Of a DNA stretch of 64,000 nt, positions 41,436 through 49,692 are shown one piece after another (position 1 is the first letter of the stretch; every line of letters begins with the position of its first letter). The position numbers were made by a program, and so were the translations under genes. The stretch is from Brevundimonas bullata (GTDB lineage: Bacteria > Pseudomonadota > Alphaproteobacteria > Caulobacterales > Caulobacteraceae): contig NZ_QLLC01000002.1 of the NCBI RefSeq assembly GCF_003350205.1, positions 110,407-174,406 on the forward strand, in the 5' to 3' direction. Under the pieces are notes generated by a model. The model ran no database searches. It worked only from the letters and a program-made list of their open reading frames with translations, and had not been told where the DNA came from.

Positions 41436-42202
41436 GAGAGACTGGCCTGTCGGGTCGTCTGGCCCTGGTCACCGGCGCGGGCGGCGGTATCGGCGCCGCG
41501 GTGGTGCGCCTGCTGGTCGAGGAGGGCGCGCGCGTCGTCGCCACCGACCTGCCGTCCGTCTCTCTCTCGGAACTGGCCTCGTTGACCGACGTGCGGGTCG
41601 AGCCGCTGGACGTGTCAGACGGCGCGGCGGTCGAAGCCTTGTTCGACCGCATCAAGGCCGAGGACGGCCCCATCGACTTCGTAGCCAGCGTGGCGGGCGT
41701 CCTGTCCAATGCGACAGTGGATCAGACCTCCGACGCCGAATGGCGCCGCGTGTTCGCCGTCAACACGGACGGGGTCTTCCATCTGGGCCGCGCGGCTTCA
41801 AGGCGTATGGGTGAAAGGGGCAGGGGGGCCTTTGTCACTGTCAGCTCAAACGCGGCGGGCGTGCCGCGTCATGCCATGGCGGCCTATGCGGCGTCCAAGG
41901 CGGCGGCGACCATGTTCACCCGCTGTCTGGGTCTGGAACTTGGGCCGAGAGGCGTCCGCTGCAACATCGTCGCGCCCGGCTCGACCCTGACGCCGATGCA
42001 GACGGGCATGTGGGCCGACGAAGACGGCGCCGTCCGCGTCATCGCTGGCTCCCCCGAGACCTTCAAGGCGGGCATTCCTCTACGCAAGCTGGCCAGGCCG
42101 GAAGACATCGCCGAGGCGGTGGTCTTCCTGCTGTCCGACCGCGCCGCCCACATCACTATGGCCGATCTCTACGTTGACGGCGGGGCTACGCTGAAGGGGT
42201 AG
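41432..42202 (+). CDS. entA: 2,3-dihydro-2,3-dihydroxybenzoate dehydrogenase
   Basis: A 256-residue SDR. NAD-binding TGAGGGIG, then [17 protein letters not shown] and YAASKAA give the standard catalytic set. Position as the last gene of the operon, overlapping the synthetase stop by 4 bases (ATGA), and similarity to EntA ([26 protein letters not shown]) identify it as the enzyme completing 2,3-dihydroxybenzoate. A longer reading frame upstream lies out of frame inside the synthetase and is rejected. Confidence 0.93.
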
Positions 42203-42224
42203 CCCCCGATGGGTTGGAAAGCCG

Positions 42225-42448
42225 TCAGAACGCCTGTGCGCGGCCGGTCTCGTCAACCGCGACCATGATGAACTCCGCCGCCGCCGAACAGCGCCGGGCG
42301 CCGCTCAGCAAGTCCTCGGCCCAGAGCTGCCCCCGCCGTTGATCGGCGAACGAAAGTCGATGCGGTTGGTGGCGGCCACCACCTCCACGGCTAATGCTGT
42401 CCGCCTGTCGTCAGACGCGCCAAGGGGCTTTGCGATCAGCGTAATCCG
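42225..42448 (-). pseudogene. Remnant of a YciA-type acyl-CoA thioesterase
   Basis: The minus strand encodes broken pieces of a hotdog thioesterase: ITLIAKP (N-terminal strand), a deletion where the DTNxxGDIFGG active-site region should be, VEVVAATNRIDFRSPI, then after a frameshift QLWAEDLLSGARRCSAAAEF and IMVAVDETGRAQAF before a stop at 42225. The catalytic centre is lost, so it is not functional. Confidence 0.7.
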
Positions 42449-42746
42449 TAAATCTGCTTAGTGCGCGGATATGCGGCGGTTAACGCGTGGCCCTGTATCC
42501 AGCAGGGGGATCGGGAGCTGCCGCAAAGTCATGCTGACAAAACACCGGGAGGCGGCCGGGACGGCCTCCATCTGCGATTGGGGCGCCGCCAAGCGGTTCC
42601 CCCGATGTTCACGTCACCGCCAAGTCGTGATCGCGCCCGCCTGATGGCCGAGTGATCGCGGCCCACACGCCTCGGCGCCATGAGGCCTTCGCTCATGGAG
42701 CGGCCTCCCAAATATTCGCACTTCCATCTAAGGTTCAGGATCTTCC
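42449..42746. other. Gene-free stretch before the chemoreceptor
   Basis: No convincing gene, RNA or repeat is seen. It should contain the promoter of the following chemoreceptor; AGGTTCAGGATC precedes its ATG. The short frame at 42461-42655 has no recognisable protein character. Confidence 0.5.
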
Positions 42747-44612
42747 ATGCAACTGACGATCAAGGCTCGGCTTCTTGGCTGCCTGGCGGCGCTGGCCGTG
42801 GGCATGACGGCGATAGGTGTGGCGGGCTGGGTGGTGAGCAGCACGGCTCAGCAACGCATGCAGTCGGTGATCGCCGATCGCGTGGCGCCCCTGCAGCAGC
42901 TCAAGGCCATCAGCGACCTCTACGCCGTCAATATCGTCGATGCGGCCCACAAGGCGGCGTCGGGTTTGGTCACTCCAGACACGGCGACCCAGCAGATCAG
43001 TGACGCCCGAGGCCGCATCGACAGCACCTGGAGCGCTTATCAGGCCACCAGCATGACCGCCGACGAGCAGGCGCTTGCCAACAAGGTCAAGCAGGCGATG
43101 CCCGCCGCCGATCAGGCGGTCGAGGAACTGGCCCGCATTCTGGCAGCCGGCGACATGGCGGCGCTCAAGACCTTTAACGACCAGACGCTCTATGCCTCCA
43201 TCGATCCGATCAGCGGCAACATCGGCGCCCTGGTCGATCTGCAAATCCGGGTCGCCCAGCAGGACGGGGAGGCGGCGGCATCCGCCGCACGCATCGGCCT
43301 GATGATCATGTGCGCCATCGCCCTTATGGCCGCCGGCCTGCTGGCGTTCGCCACGAATGTGGTCGTGCGTCAGGTGACGGCGCCCATCATGGCTATGACC
43401 CGCGCCATGAACCGCCTGGCGGAAGGCGACAACGCGGTGGAAATCCCCGCCGTCGGTCAGCGCGACGAACTGGGCCAGATGGCCGGCGCCGTGCAGGTCT
43501 TCAAAGACAACGCCATCGCCAAGATCAAGGCCGACGCCGAGGTGGAACAGGCCAAGGCGCGCGCGGAACAGGAACGCCAGGCGGCCAGCGCTGCGGCCAT
43601 CGCCACGGAGCAGGCGCTGGTGGTCCGCTCCTTCGGCGCCTCGCTGGAACGTCTCGCCAGCGGCGATCTCACCTGGCGGCTGGAAGACGAAATGCCGCCG
43701 GCCTATGAAAAGCTGAAGGCCGACTTCAACGACGCCATGCTCAAGCTTCAGGACGCGATGAGGGTAATCGTGGGAAATGCGGGTTCGATCCACTCGGGCA
43801 GCCGCGAAATCTCGGTCGCCTCGGACGACCTGGCCAAGCGCACCGAACAGCAGGCCGCCGGCCTGGAAGAGACCGCAGCGGCGCTCGATCAGATCACGGC
43901 GACGGTCAAGCGCACCGCCGAGGGGGCCAGGGAAACGCGCCAGGTCGTCGCCTCGGCCAAGGCCGACGCCGAAACCAGCGGCCAGGTCGTCGGTCGTGCG
44001 ATCGCCGCCATGGGCGCCATTGAGGAATCCTCGCGGCAGATCAACCAGATCATCGGCGTGATCGACGAAATCGCCTTCCAGACCAATCTTCTGGCTCTGA
44101 ACGCGGGCGTGGAAGCTGCGCGCGCGGGCGACGCCGGTCGCGGCTTCGCCGTGGTCGCGTCTGAAGTGCGCGCCCTGGCCCAGCGCTCGGCCGAGGCCGC
44201 CAAGGAGATCAAGGTCCTGATCTCGGCTTCGGGCGTCCAGGTCAGCGAAGGGGTGGATCTGGTCGGTCAGACCGGGCGAGCTCTGGAACGCATTCTGGGC
44301 GAGGTCGTCCAGATCAACGGCCTGGTCGCCGAAATCGCGGCCTCGGCCGAGGAACAGGCGACGGGCCTTCAGCAGGTCAACATCGCCGTCAATCAGATGG
44401 ACCAGGTCACACAGCAGAACGCCGCCATGGTCGAGGAATCGACGGCGGCCAGTCATTCTCTGTCTCGCGAAGCCGATAACCTCACCGAACTGATGGCGCA
44501 GTTCCGCGTGGGCGCCGGCAAGGGCGATGCGGTGGGTGGTGCAAATGCAGGAAGGGCGACGCGATCGGCGCCGCGCGCCGGCGTTCGCCTTGTTTCGAGC
44601 GCTGCCGGTTAG
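42747..44612 (+). CDS. Membrane methyl-accepting chemotaxis protein
   Basis: A 621-residue chemoreceptor. Two membrane helices ([40 protein letters not shown]) bracket a four-helix-bundle ligand domain of about 150 residues. Two HAMP-like segments follow ([35 protein letters not shown]), then the signalling coiled coil with tip [20 protein letters not shown]. No C-terminal CheR-binding pentapeptide is evident. The architecture is very close to the receptor at 49693. The ligand is unknown. Confidence 0.93.
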   Translation: MQLTIKARLLGCLAALAVGMTAIGVAGWVVSSTAQQRMQSVIADRVAPLQQLKAISDLYAVNIVDAAHKAASGLVTPDTATQQISDARGRIDSTWSAYQATSMTADEQALANKVKQAMPAADQAVEELARILAAGDMAALKTFNDQTLYASIDPISGNIGALVDLQIRVAQQDGEAAASAARIGLMIMCAIALMAAGLLAFATNVVVRQVTAPIMAMTRAMNRLAEGDNAVEIPAVGQRDELGQMAGAVQVFKDNAIAKIKADAEVEQAKARAEQERQAASAAAIATEQALVVRSFGASLERLASGDLTWRLEDEMPPAYEKLKADFNDAMLKLQDAMRVIVGNAGSIHSGSREISVASDDLAKRTEQQAAGLEETAAALDQITATVKRTAEGARETRQVVASAKADAETSGQVVGRAIAAMGAIEESSRQINQIIGVIDEIAFQTNLLALNAGVEAARAGDAGRGFAVVASEVRALAQRSAEAAKEIKVLISASGVQVSEGVDLVGQTGRALERILGEVVQINGLVAEIAASAEEQATGLQQVNIAVNQMDQVTQQNAAMVEESTAASHSLSREADNLTELMAQFRVGAGKGDAVGGANAGRATRSAPRAGVRLVSSAAG

Positions 44613-44663
44613 CGTCTTTGAGCCCGGCGGGCGCTGAGGCTCCGCTGTTTCGCTGATCGTTGG

Positions 44664-44698
44664 ATGGAGGTCCGGGCCAGGCTGGCCCGGACCTCCAT
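44664..44698. repeat. Perfect 16-bp inverted repeat with 3-base loop
   Basis: ATGGAGGTCCGGGCCA at 44664-44679 and its exact reverse complement at 44683-44698 flank a 3-base loop. It lies 52 bases after the chemoreceptor stop and abuts the ABC remnant. There is no T run, so it may be a strong processing or stalling hairpin or a mobile-element scar. Confidence 0.75.
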
Positions 44699-45052
44699 GA
44701 ATGCAGTCGCAATCGTCGGACGGCTTCCTGCGGCCGTCGCCGTCGGTGAGGGCCTTGGCGGCGTCATCTTGAACCAGGCGGCTATTCGCGACATCGGCAT
44801 GCACATCCCTCAGTTCCAACGCTCGATCAGCGAGATCGAGGAGTTGGTGCAACTGCATAGGAGGCGCTGGGCATGGCTGATCATGCTGACGCGCGGCCGA
44901 TCCGGATCAAGACGGACGAGATCCGCTTCGCGGATGTGACCTTCCGCTACGCCGGGCAGCGCAAGCCTCTCTTCGAGCATCTCGACGTCACGGTTCCCGC
45001 CGGCCAGCGGGTCGGCCTGGTGGGGCGTTCGGGTTCTGGCAAGACCACAGCT
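44697..45052 (+). pseudogene. Truncated ABC exporter remnant (end of membrane domain plus Walker A)
   Basis: In one frame there is a piece that fits the last transmembrane-domain helix of a type I exporter (IGMHIPQFQRSISEIEELVQ); after a frameshift near 44870 comes IRFADVTFRYAGQRKPLFEH and GQRVGLVGRSGSGKTT. The sequence then stops resembling an ATPase immediately after Walker A, with no signature or Walker B. The gene is both frameshifted and cut off, so it is not functional. Confidence 0.7.
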
Positions 45053-45081
45053 TCGCCAGAGCGAGCGTTAGGGGAAACTCT

Positions 45082-45116
45082 GCCGCGCGGCCTTCGGGTG
45101 ACGCGGCGTTTTCTTT
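45082..45116 (+). terminator. Hairpin plus T-rich tail before the ArsR operon
   Basis: GCCGCG at 45082-45087 pairs with CGCGGC at 45102-45107, followed by GTTTTCTTT. It is probably the terminator of the lost exporter gene. Confidence 0.5.
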
Positions 45117-45128
45117 GTCCGTCCGCGG

Positions 45129-45168
45129 TTGACAGAAGTGCATCGGTCGTTATTTAACTAATAACGAC
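45129..45168 (+). promoter_or_regulatory. Promoter and palindromic operator of the ArsR-AHSA1-DUF998 operon
   Basis: TTGACA at 45129-45134 is a perfect -35; TATTTA at 45151-45156 is a fair -10 with 16-base spacing. An exact palindrome, GTCGTTAT at 45146-45153 and ATAACGAC at 45161-45168 with a 7-base centre, overlaps the -10 box. This is the expected place for autorepression by the ArsR protein encoded 20 bases downstream. Confidence 0.75.
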
Positions 45169-45187
45169 ATTAACTGAAGGTGACATT

Positions 45188-45529
45188 ATGCGCTCCGGCG
45201 AGGCGATAGGACCGATCTTCAGCGCGCTTGCGGACCCCACCCGGCGGGCGATCCTGGCGCAACTGGCGGGCGGGGAGGCGACGGTGAACGAACTGGCGGA
45301 GCCGCTCCAGATGACGCTGCCGAATGTCTCCAAGCACGTGAAGGTCCTGCTCGACGCCGGCCTGATCCTGCAGCGCAAGGAGGCGCAACGGCGGCCGTGC
45401 AGCCTCAATCCGGAAGGCCTTAGGCAGGTCGAGGCCTGGTCGCGCCGCTACATCGACGAATGGGAGGACACGTTCCAGCGCCTGGACGCGCTCCTCGCCG
45501 AAGTCTCTGTTCAACAGGAAGGAAGCTGA
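45188..45529 (+). CDS. ArsR-family repressor
   Basis: A 113-residue winged-helix repressor. Core pattern: IFSALADPTRRAILAQLAGG, VNELAEPLQMTLPNVSKHVK and VLLDAGLI. No metal-binding cysteine motif (ELCVCDL) is present, so it belongs to the group of ArsR proteins paired with AHSA1-domain proteins rather than metal sensors. It starts at ATG 45188 after GAAGGTGAC and is followed 1 base later by the AHSA1 gene. A palindrome in its promoter is the likely operator. Confidence 0.92.
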   Translation: MRSGEAIGPIFSALADPTRRAILAQLAGGEATVNELAEPLQMTLPNVSKHVKVLLDAGLILQRKEAQRRPCSLNPEGLRQVEAWSRRYIDEWEDTFQRLDALLAEVSVQQEGS

Positions 45530-45530
45530 C

Positions 45531-46022
45531 ATGCAAAAGGCCGAACTGATCCTCGTGTCCGATACCGAGGTGCGCATCCGCAGGACGTTCAACGCCCCAG
45601 TGGCAGCCGTCTGGGCGGCCTGGACGAAGCCGGAACTGGTGATGCGCTGGTACGGGCTTCGGTCCCTGCGGATGGCCGAGTGCACGATCAACCTGGAGGT
45701 CGGCGGGACCTGGCGCTGGGTGCTCGCCGCCCCGGACGGACAACTGATCGCCTTCTCGGGGGTCTTCAAGGACATCCGGGCGCCGCACAGCCTGACCCGG
45801 ACTGAACTGTTCGAGGCGATGCCTGGGACCGACTATGTCGTCACCCTGGATTTCGAGGCGGTCGACGGCAGAACCGTCCTGACATCGCGCATGGTCTACC
45901 AGAGCAAGGAGCATCGCGACGGCCACCTTCAGTCCGGCATGGAGGCCGGAATGAACGAGACCTACGAGCGGATGGACGAACTGCTGGCGGATATTTCTCC
46001 GTCGGTTGGAGGAGCGGTCTGA
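45531..46022 (+). CDS. AHSA1/SRPBCC-domain protein
   Basis: A 163-residue START/Bet v1-like protein. Markers: IRRTFNAPVAAVWAAWTKPE, MRWYG, EVGGTWRWV, and the C-terminal helix GMEAGMNETYERMDELL. Such proteins have a hydrophobic pocket and are often encoded with an ArsR regulator, with unknown ligand. GGAAGGAAGC precedes the start. The stop overlaps the next start (TGATG). Confidence 0.9.
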   Translation: MQKAELILVSDTEVRIRRTFNAPVAAVWAAWTKPELVMRWYGLRSLRMAECTINLEVGGTWRWVLAAPDGQLIAFSGVFKDIRAPHSLTRTELFEAMPGTDYVVTLDFEAVDGRTVLTSRMVYQSKEHRDGHLQSGMEAGMNETYERMDELLADISPSVGGAV

Positions 46023-46705
46023 TGAGCTTGGCGACCGAGCGGGCGCGCCCCGCCACAAGCCGCTGGCCTTTGGCCACCCTGGGCCTGTGCGCGCTCTTCG
46101 TACTGACCTTTACCGCCACGCATGGGCTTCGACCGGACCTGGACCCGTCGTGGACCCCGATCAGCGAGCATGCGATCGGGAGCCAGGGGGCGGTGATGAC
46201 CGTCGCCTTCCTGGCGCTCGCCGCGGCCTGTGGAACGCTGTCGATGGCGTGGCGGCGCACATTGAAGGGATGGCAGGGTGTAATCGCCCGCCTCGGTCTC
46301 ATCCTCGGTTTTGCGGGTTTTGCTGTGGCGGCGATCTTTCCCGGCGACAGCGTCCTGGTCTCACCTCAGGCCACGACAGTCGCCGGCATGGTGCATGGGG
46401 CCGGGGCGGTTCTGTCTGACGGGGTGCCTGTTGCGGCCCTCTTCGCCGCTTGGGCTATGTCCCGCGCGGGCGGGGTCCAGGGGCGTCATGCCGGCTTGAT
46501 GTGGCTGGGCGCGGGTATTTCGTTGAGCGGGTTCGTCGCGGTCGTAGTGGTCATGGCGACATTCATGCCGGCCAACGGTCAACTGGGCCCCGAGGTCCCG
46601 ATCGGCTGGGCGGGCCGCTACATGATGGGCGCTCACGCCGTCTGGTTAGCCATCGCAGCCCTGGTCCAGGCTCGCATCGCGCGGTCGGGCGCAAGCCTGA
46701 CCTAA
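46022..46705 (+). CDS. DUF998 integral membrane protein
   Basis: A 227-residue protein with six hydrophobic helices (LATLGLCALFVLTFTATHG; AVMTVAFLALAAACGTLSM; LGLILGFAGFAVAAIF). The DP-SWTPISEHAIG motif near residue 40 and the overall size fit DUF998. The function is not known. It is the third gene of the ArsR operon and overlaps the AHSA1 stop. Confidence 0.82.
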   Translation: MSLATERARPATSRWPLATLGLCALFVLTFTATHGLRPDLDPSWTPISEHAIGSQGAVMTVAFLALAAACGTLSMAWRRTLKGWQGVIARLGLILGFAGFAVAAIFPGDSVLVSPQATTVAGMVHGAGAVLSDGVPVAALFAAWAMSRAGGVQGRHAGLMWLGAGISLSGFVAVVVVMATFMPANGQLGPEVPIGWAGRYMMGAHAVWLAIAALVQARIARSGASLT

Positions 46706-46727
46706 GCTCAGGACGCCAGCGAGATAG

Positions 46728-46888
46728 CCAGGCGACCAAATAATCGGCGAGGAAAAGCAGGCATAGGTCGTACTGGGTGGCGACGCCGCCAATCTTTCAG
46801 CCTGCCGACCCTTCAAGGCGTAGCGTAGCAGCCAACATGATCTCGATGTTGTTGTGACGCTTGTCGTATTTGATCGGCTCTATCCGGG
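46728..46888 (-). mobile_element. Remnant of an IS5-type transposase C-terminus
   Basis: The minus strand reads KYDKRHNNIEIM, then degenerate sequence with a stop, then GGVATQYDLCLLFLADYLVA. IS5-group transposases end with a similar K-RH-IE-MF block followed by WRRVATRYDR and a hydrophobic tail. The middle FGRLKD block is missing. No terminal inverted repeats were recognised. Confidence 0.6.
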
Positions 46889-47016
46889 CTTGCATCACAA
46901 CCGTTGTGGCGGACCAGATGGCTGCAGTCGGGGGCATGTAAAGAGCCTCCAGTATTCAGACGGGCTGCTTCGTCAGACTCGAGCAAGCGCATGTCGGGTC
47001 TCGCCATCGGGACCGC

Positions 47017-47185
47017 CTAAGGGTCTTCTTTCGCGATCGGACGGACCTCTTGCACGAGGGTCAGCAGAGTCTTGCTAGGCTCTTCCACCATAAGCTCGTG
47101 AGCGGAGTGTTCGAACCAGATCAGTCGTTTCATCGGCGCCTCTATGCGCACAAACCAGTCGGCCGCCACCTCAGCCGACACCTTT
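47017..47185 (-). pseudogene. C-terminal scrap of an alpha/beta hydrolase
   Basis: The minus strand reads AEVAADWFVRIEAPMKRLIW and FEHSAHELMVEEPSKTLLTL before a stop at 47017. The FEHSAH block is the catalytic-His end of proline-iminopeptidase-like hydrolases. No start or nucleophile region is present. It is joined upstream directly to the integrase fragment, which marks a recombination junction near 47175-47190. Confidence 0.65.
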
Positions 47186-47491
47186 GCCGATGAGGCCTAG
47201 GCGTTTGAGGCAATACGGGCCGAGCATCCTGAGCGTCGCGGCTTTAGACCGCCTGGGCGCCTTCCCGACGGACTTCATGTCCGCGATGTGTAGGTCGACA
47301 AGTTCGCCGAACGTGCGAAGCCGCGCTGACCGAGAGGGGGGAGGGGTTTCTCCGCGATCAATCCGCCCCTCGGCTTCGGTGGCCCACCGGCGGGCGTCAT
47401 CGCGTTTGAGGAAGGTCTCGCTTATATAGCGACCCTTCCGCCTCACTTGGACCCGCCACGTTCCTGACGGGAGTTTCGAGTAAGTCGCCAT
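47171..47491 (-). pseudogene. Truncated tyrosine-integrase N-terminus next to dusA
   Basis: About 106 residues starting MATYSKLPSGTWRVQVRRKG with KRDDARRWATEAEGRIDRGE and FGELVDLHIADM: the arm-binding and SAM-like N-terminal part of a phage or island integrase. It ends at GLIGKGVG where it runs into the hydrolase scrap, so the catalytic domain is gone. It starts 112 bases from the dusA start; dusA 5' ends are a known integration target for this integrase type. Confidence 0.7.
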
Positions 47492-47602
47492 TTCGTGTGC
47501 GCTCTGTGTGCACTGAGGTGTCGAAAACCCGGAAAAAACGTCGCAACACGTCACAAATTTGAGTGTACACGCCGCCTTCCAACTTTTTGATCTTGCTGAA
47601 AA
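47492..47602. other. Spacer between integrase remnant and dusA
   Basis: This AT-richer 111-base stretch (GAAAACCCGGAAAAAACG, CACAAATTTGAGTGT) has a base composition unlike its surroundings. It probably belongs to the former island end and now supplies the dusA promoter. No exact att duplicate was found by eye. Confidence 0.4.
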
Positions 47603-48637
47603 ATGTCTATAAATCAAGCTCATAGACTGTCCGTGGCGCCCATGATGGACTGGACCGACCGCAACTGTCGGGCGTTCCACCGTGCGCTGAGCAGCCGGGC
47701 GCTGCTCTATACGGAGATGGTCACGGCCCCGGCGGTGATCCACGGCGACCGCGAGCGTCTGCTGGGCTTTGACGCGGTGGAGCATCCGGTGGCCTTGCAG
47801 CTGGGCGGGTCGGACCCGGCCCAACTGGCTGAGGCGGCGCGGATCGGCGAGTCCTACGGCTATGACGAGATCAACCTGAACGTCGGCTGCCCCTCGGATC
47901 GGGTGCAGTCGGGCAAGTTCGGCGCCTGTCTGATGCGCGAGCCGGAGCTGGTGGCCGACTGCATGGCGGCGATCAAGGAGGCGGTCAGCGTCCCCGCCAC
48001 CGTCAAATGCCGCATCGGCGTCGACGATCAGGACCCGGACGTCAGCCTGTTCGCCACGGTCGACGCCTCGGCGGCGGTCGGGATCACCCACTTCATCGTC
48101 CATGCGCGCAAGGCCTGGCTGAAGGGTCTGTCGCCGAAGGAAAACCGCGACGTGCCGCCGCTGGACTATGATCTGGTGCGGCGTCTGAAGCGCGAGCGGC
48201 CGCATCTGACCATCTGCATCAACGGCGGCGTCGGCGATCTGGATCAGGCTGAGGCCCATCTGGATGCGTCTGACGGCGTGCAACTGGACGGCGTCATGCT
48301 GGGCCGCGCCGCCTATCACGAGCCGGCCCTGCTGGGGCAGGTGGATCGGCGCATCTTCGGCATGGATGTCGCGGACGTCGATCCCTTCGCCGCCATCGAA
48401 CGCTATCGGCCATACATGGCCGGGCGGCTGGCCGAGGGCGCCAATCTGGCCGGCATGACGCGGCATATGCTGGGTCTGATGCACGGCCGGGCCGGGGCGC
48501 GGGCCTTCCGCCGCATCCTGACCGTCGAGGGCGTCAAGGCCGGGGCCGGGCTGGAGGTCGTCGACCGCGCGGTCGAGGCCGTGCGCGAGGCCGAGGCGCG
48601 GCAGGCGCGGCTGGGCGAGAGCGAAGAAGCGGCCTGA
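47603..48637 (+). CDS. dusA: tRNA-dihydrouridine(20/20a) synthase DusA
   Basis: A 344-residue flavoenzyme that reduces uridine 20/20a in the tRNA D-loop. Diagnostic motifs: SVAPMMDWTDRNCR, LYTEMVTA, ALQLGGSDP, EINLNVGCPSDRVQSGKFGA (catalytic Cys), VKCRIGVDD, FIVHARKAWLKGLSPKENR and INGGVGD. The motifs KAWLKGLSPKENR and APMMDWTDR single out DusA among Dus families. The N-terminus (MSINQAHR) may have been renewed by island integration. Confidence 0.96.
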   Translation: MSINQAHRLSVAPMMDWTDRNCRAFHRALSSRALLYTEMVTAPAVIHGDRERLLGFDAVEHPVALQLGGSDPAQLAEAARIGESYGYDEINLNVGCPSDRVQSGKFGACLMREPELVADCMAAIKEAVSVPATVKCRIGVDDQDPDVSLFATVDASAAVGITHFIVHARKAWLKGLSPKENRDVPPLDYDLVRRLKRERPHLTICINGGVGDLDQAEAHLDASDGVQLDGVMLGRAAYHEPALLGQVDRRIFGMDVADVDPFAAIERYRPYMAGRLAEGANLAGMTRHMLGLMHGRAGARAFRRILTVEGVKAGAGLEVVDRAVEAVREAEARQARLGESEEAA

Positions 48638-48648
48638 TTATTCACTTT

Positions 48649-48735
48649 CGTCATCCCGGCCTTGAGCCGGGACCGCCCAAGGCGCCGACGCTTCTTGCGG
48701 CCCCGGATAGCGGCTGCGCCGCTTCCGGGATGACG
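48649..48735. repeat. Palindromic intergenic repeat, copy 1
   Basis: Bounded by CGTCATCCCGG and its exact reverse complement CCGGGATGACG (11 bp), with inner GAGCCGGGACCGCCCA and CCCGGATAGCGGCT blocks. It shares these blocks with 51519-51632. It lies 12 bases after dusA. Confidence 0.85.
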
Positions 48736-48764
48736 GGGAGGGATGCGCCCGCTATGCCCAAGCC

Positions 48765-49589
48765 ATGACCGCCTTGCCCCTGTCCGACCTCGCGATGATG
48801 TTCGCAGCCCTGATTGCGGCAGGCGCATTGGCCGGCGTGATCGGCGGCCTGTTCGGGGTCGGCGGCGGGACGGTGCTGGTGCCGGCGCTCTTCTACGCTT
48901 TTGCGGTGCTGGGCGTGGGCGGTGAGAGCAATCTGCACGTCGCCATCGGCACCTCCCTGCTGACCATTGTCGCCACCTCGTTGCGGTCGCTGGCGACGCA
49001 CCGAGCCCATGGAGCGGTGGACGAACAGGTGCTGAAGACCTGGACGCCCTGGGTGGCGCTCGGCGGACTGGTCGGGGCGGGGATCGCGGGCTTCACCTCG
49101 ATGGAGGGACTGGCCGTCGTCTATGGCGTCTGTTTGCTGTTGATCGCGGCCCAGATGGGGCTGCTGCCCGAGCACGTCACCCTGCGCAAGGACCTGCCGA
49201 CCGGCTGGGGACGACGCGGGGTCGGGACCGGCATCGGCCTGTTGTCCGCCATGATGGGCGTCGGCGGCGGCAGTTTCGGGGGCATGATGATGACCCTGTG
49301 CGGGCGGCCGATCCATCAGGCGGTGGCGACCGCCAGCGGCTTTGGTCTGGCTATCGGAGCGACGGCGGCCCTGGGTTTCGCGGCCTTCGGCTGGGACGCG
49401 CCGGGGCGGCCGCCGTTGTCGCTGGGCTACGTCAACGTCCCGGCGGCGGTGATCATGGGGCTGTTGACCGCCCTGACCGCCCCCTATGGCGCGCGGCTGG
49501 CCCATCGGCTTGATCGTAAGGTGCTGAGAAGGGCCTTCGCCGTCTACCTGTTGCTGACCGCCCTGTCGGTGGTGTGGAAGGCGCTCTGA
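48765..49589 (+). CDS. TSUP/TauE-SafE family sulfite/organosulfur exporter-like protein
   Basis: A 274-residue membrane protein with about eight helices. The internal duplication of the family is clear: GGLFGVGGGTVLVPAL in the first half and MMGVGGGSFGGMMM in the second. TauE/SafE proteins export sulfite, sulfoacetate or similar anions; the substrate here is unknown. ATG 48765 is preceded by the palindromic repeat, with no clear strong ribosome site. Confidence 0.9.
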   Translation: MTALPLSDLAMMFAALIAAGALAGVIGGLFGVGGGTVLVPALFYAFAVLGVGGESNLHVAIGTSLLTIVATSLRSLATHRAHGAVDEQVLKTWTPWVALGGLVGAGIAGFTSMEGLAVVYGVCLLLIAAQMGLLPEHVTLRKDLPTGWGRRGVGTGIGLLSAMMGVGGGSFGGMMMTLCGRPIHQAVATASGFGLAIGATAALGFAAFGWDAPGRPPLSLGYVNVPAAVIMGLLTALTAPYGARLAHRLDRKVLRRAFAVYLLLTALSVVWKAL

Positions 49590-49606
49590 CAAACGGCGAT
49601 TTCGCC

Positions 49607-49620
49607 TACGTAGATTTCCG
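49607..49620. promoter_or_regulatory. TACGTAG-type element upstream of a chemoreceptor
   Basis: TACGTAGATTTCCG, 73 bases before the chemoreceptor start, matches TACGTAGGTTTCCG at 8999-9012 (upstream of the hybrid kinase) at 13 of 14 positions. Confidence 0.45.
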
Positions 49621-49692
49621 GGGTGAAACGCTAAGGCTTTGGCGAACCGCGCGAGGTTAGGAAGACAGCCGTCATCCCCCCGAGCGTAGAAA

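Noticed and set aside
42461..42655. 64-residue frame before the chemoreceptor
   Set aside because: No ribosome site, no domain and no hydrophobic pattern; probably chance.
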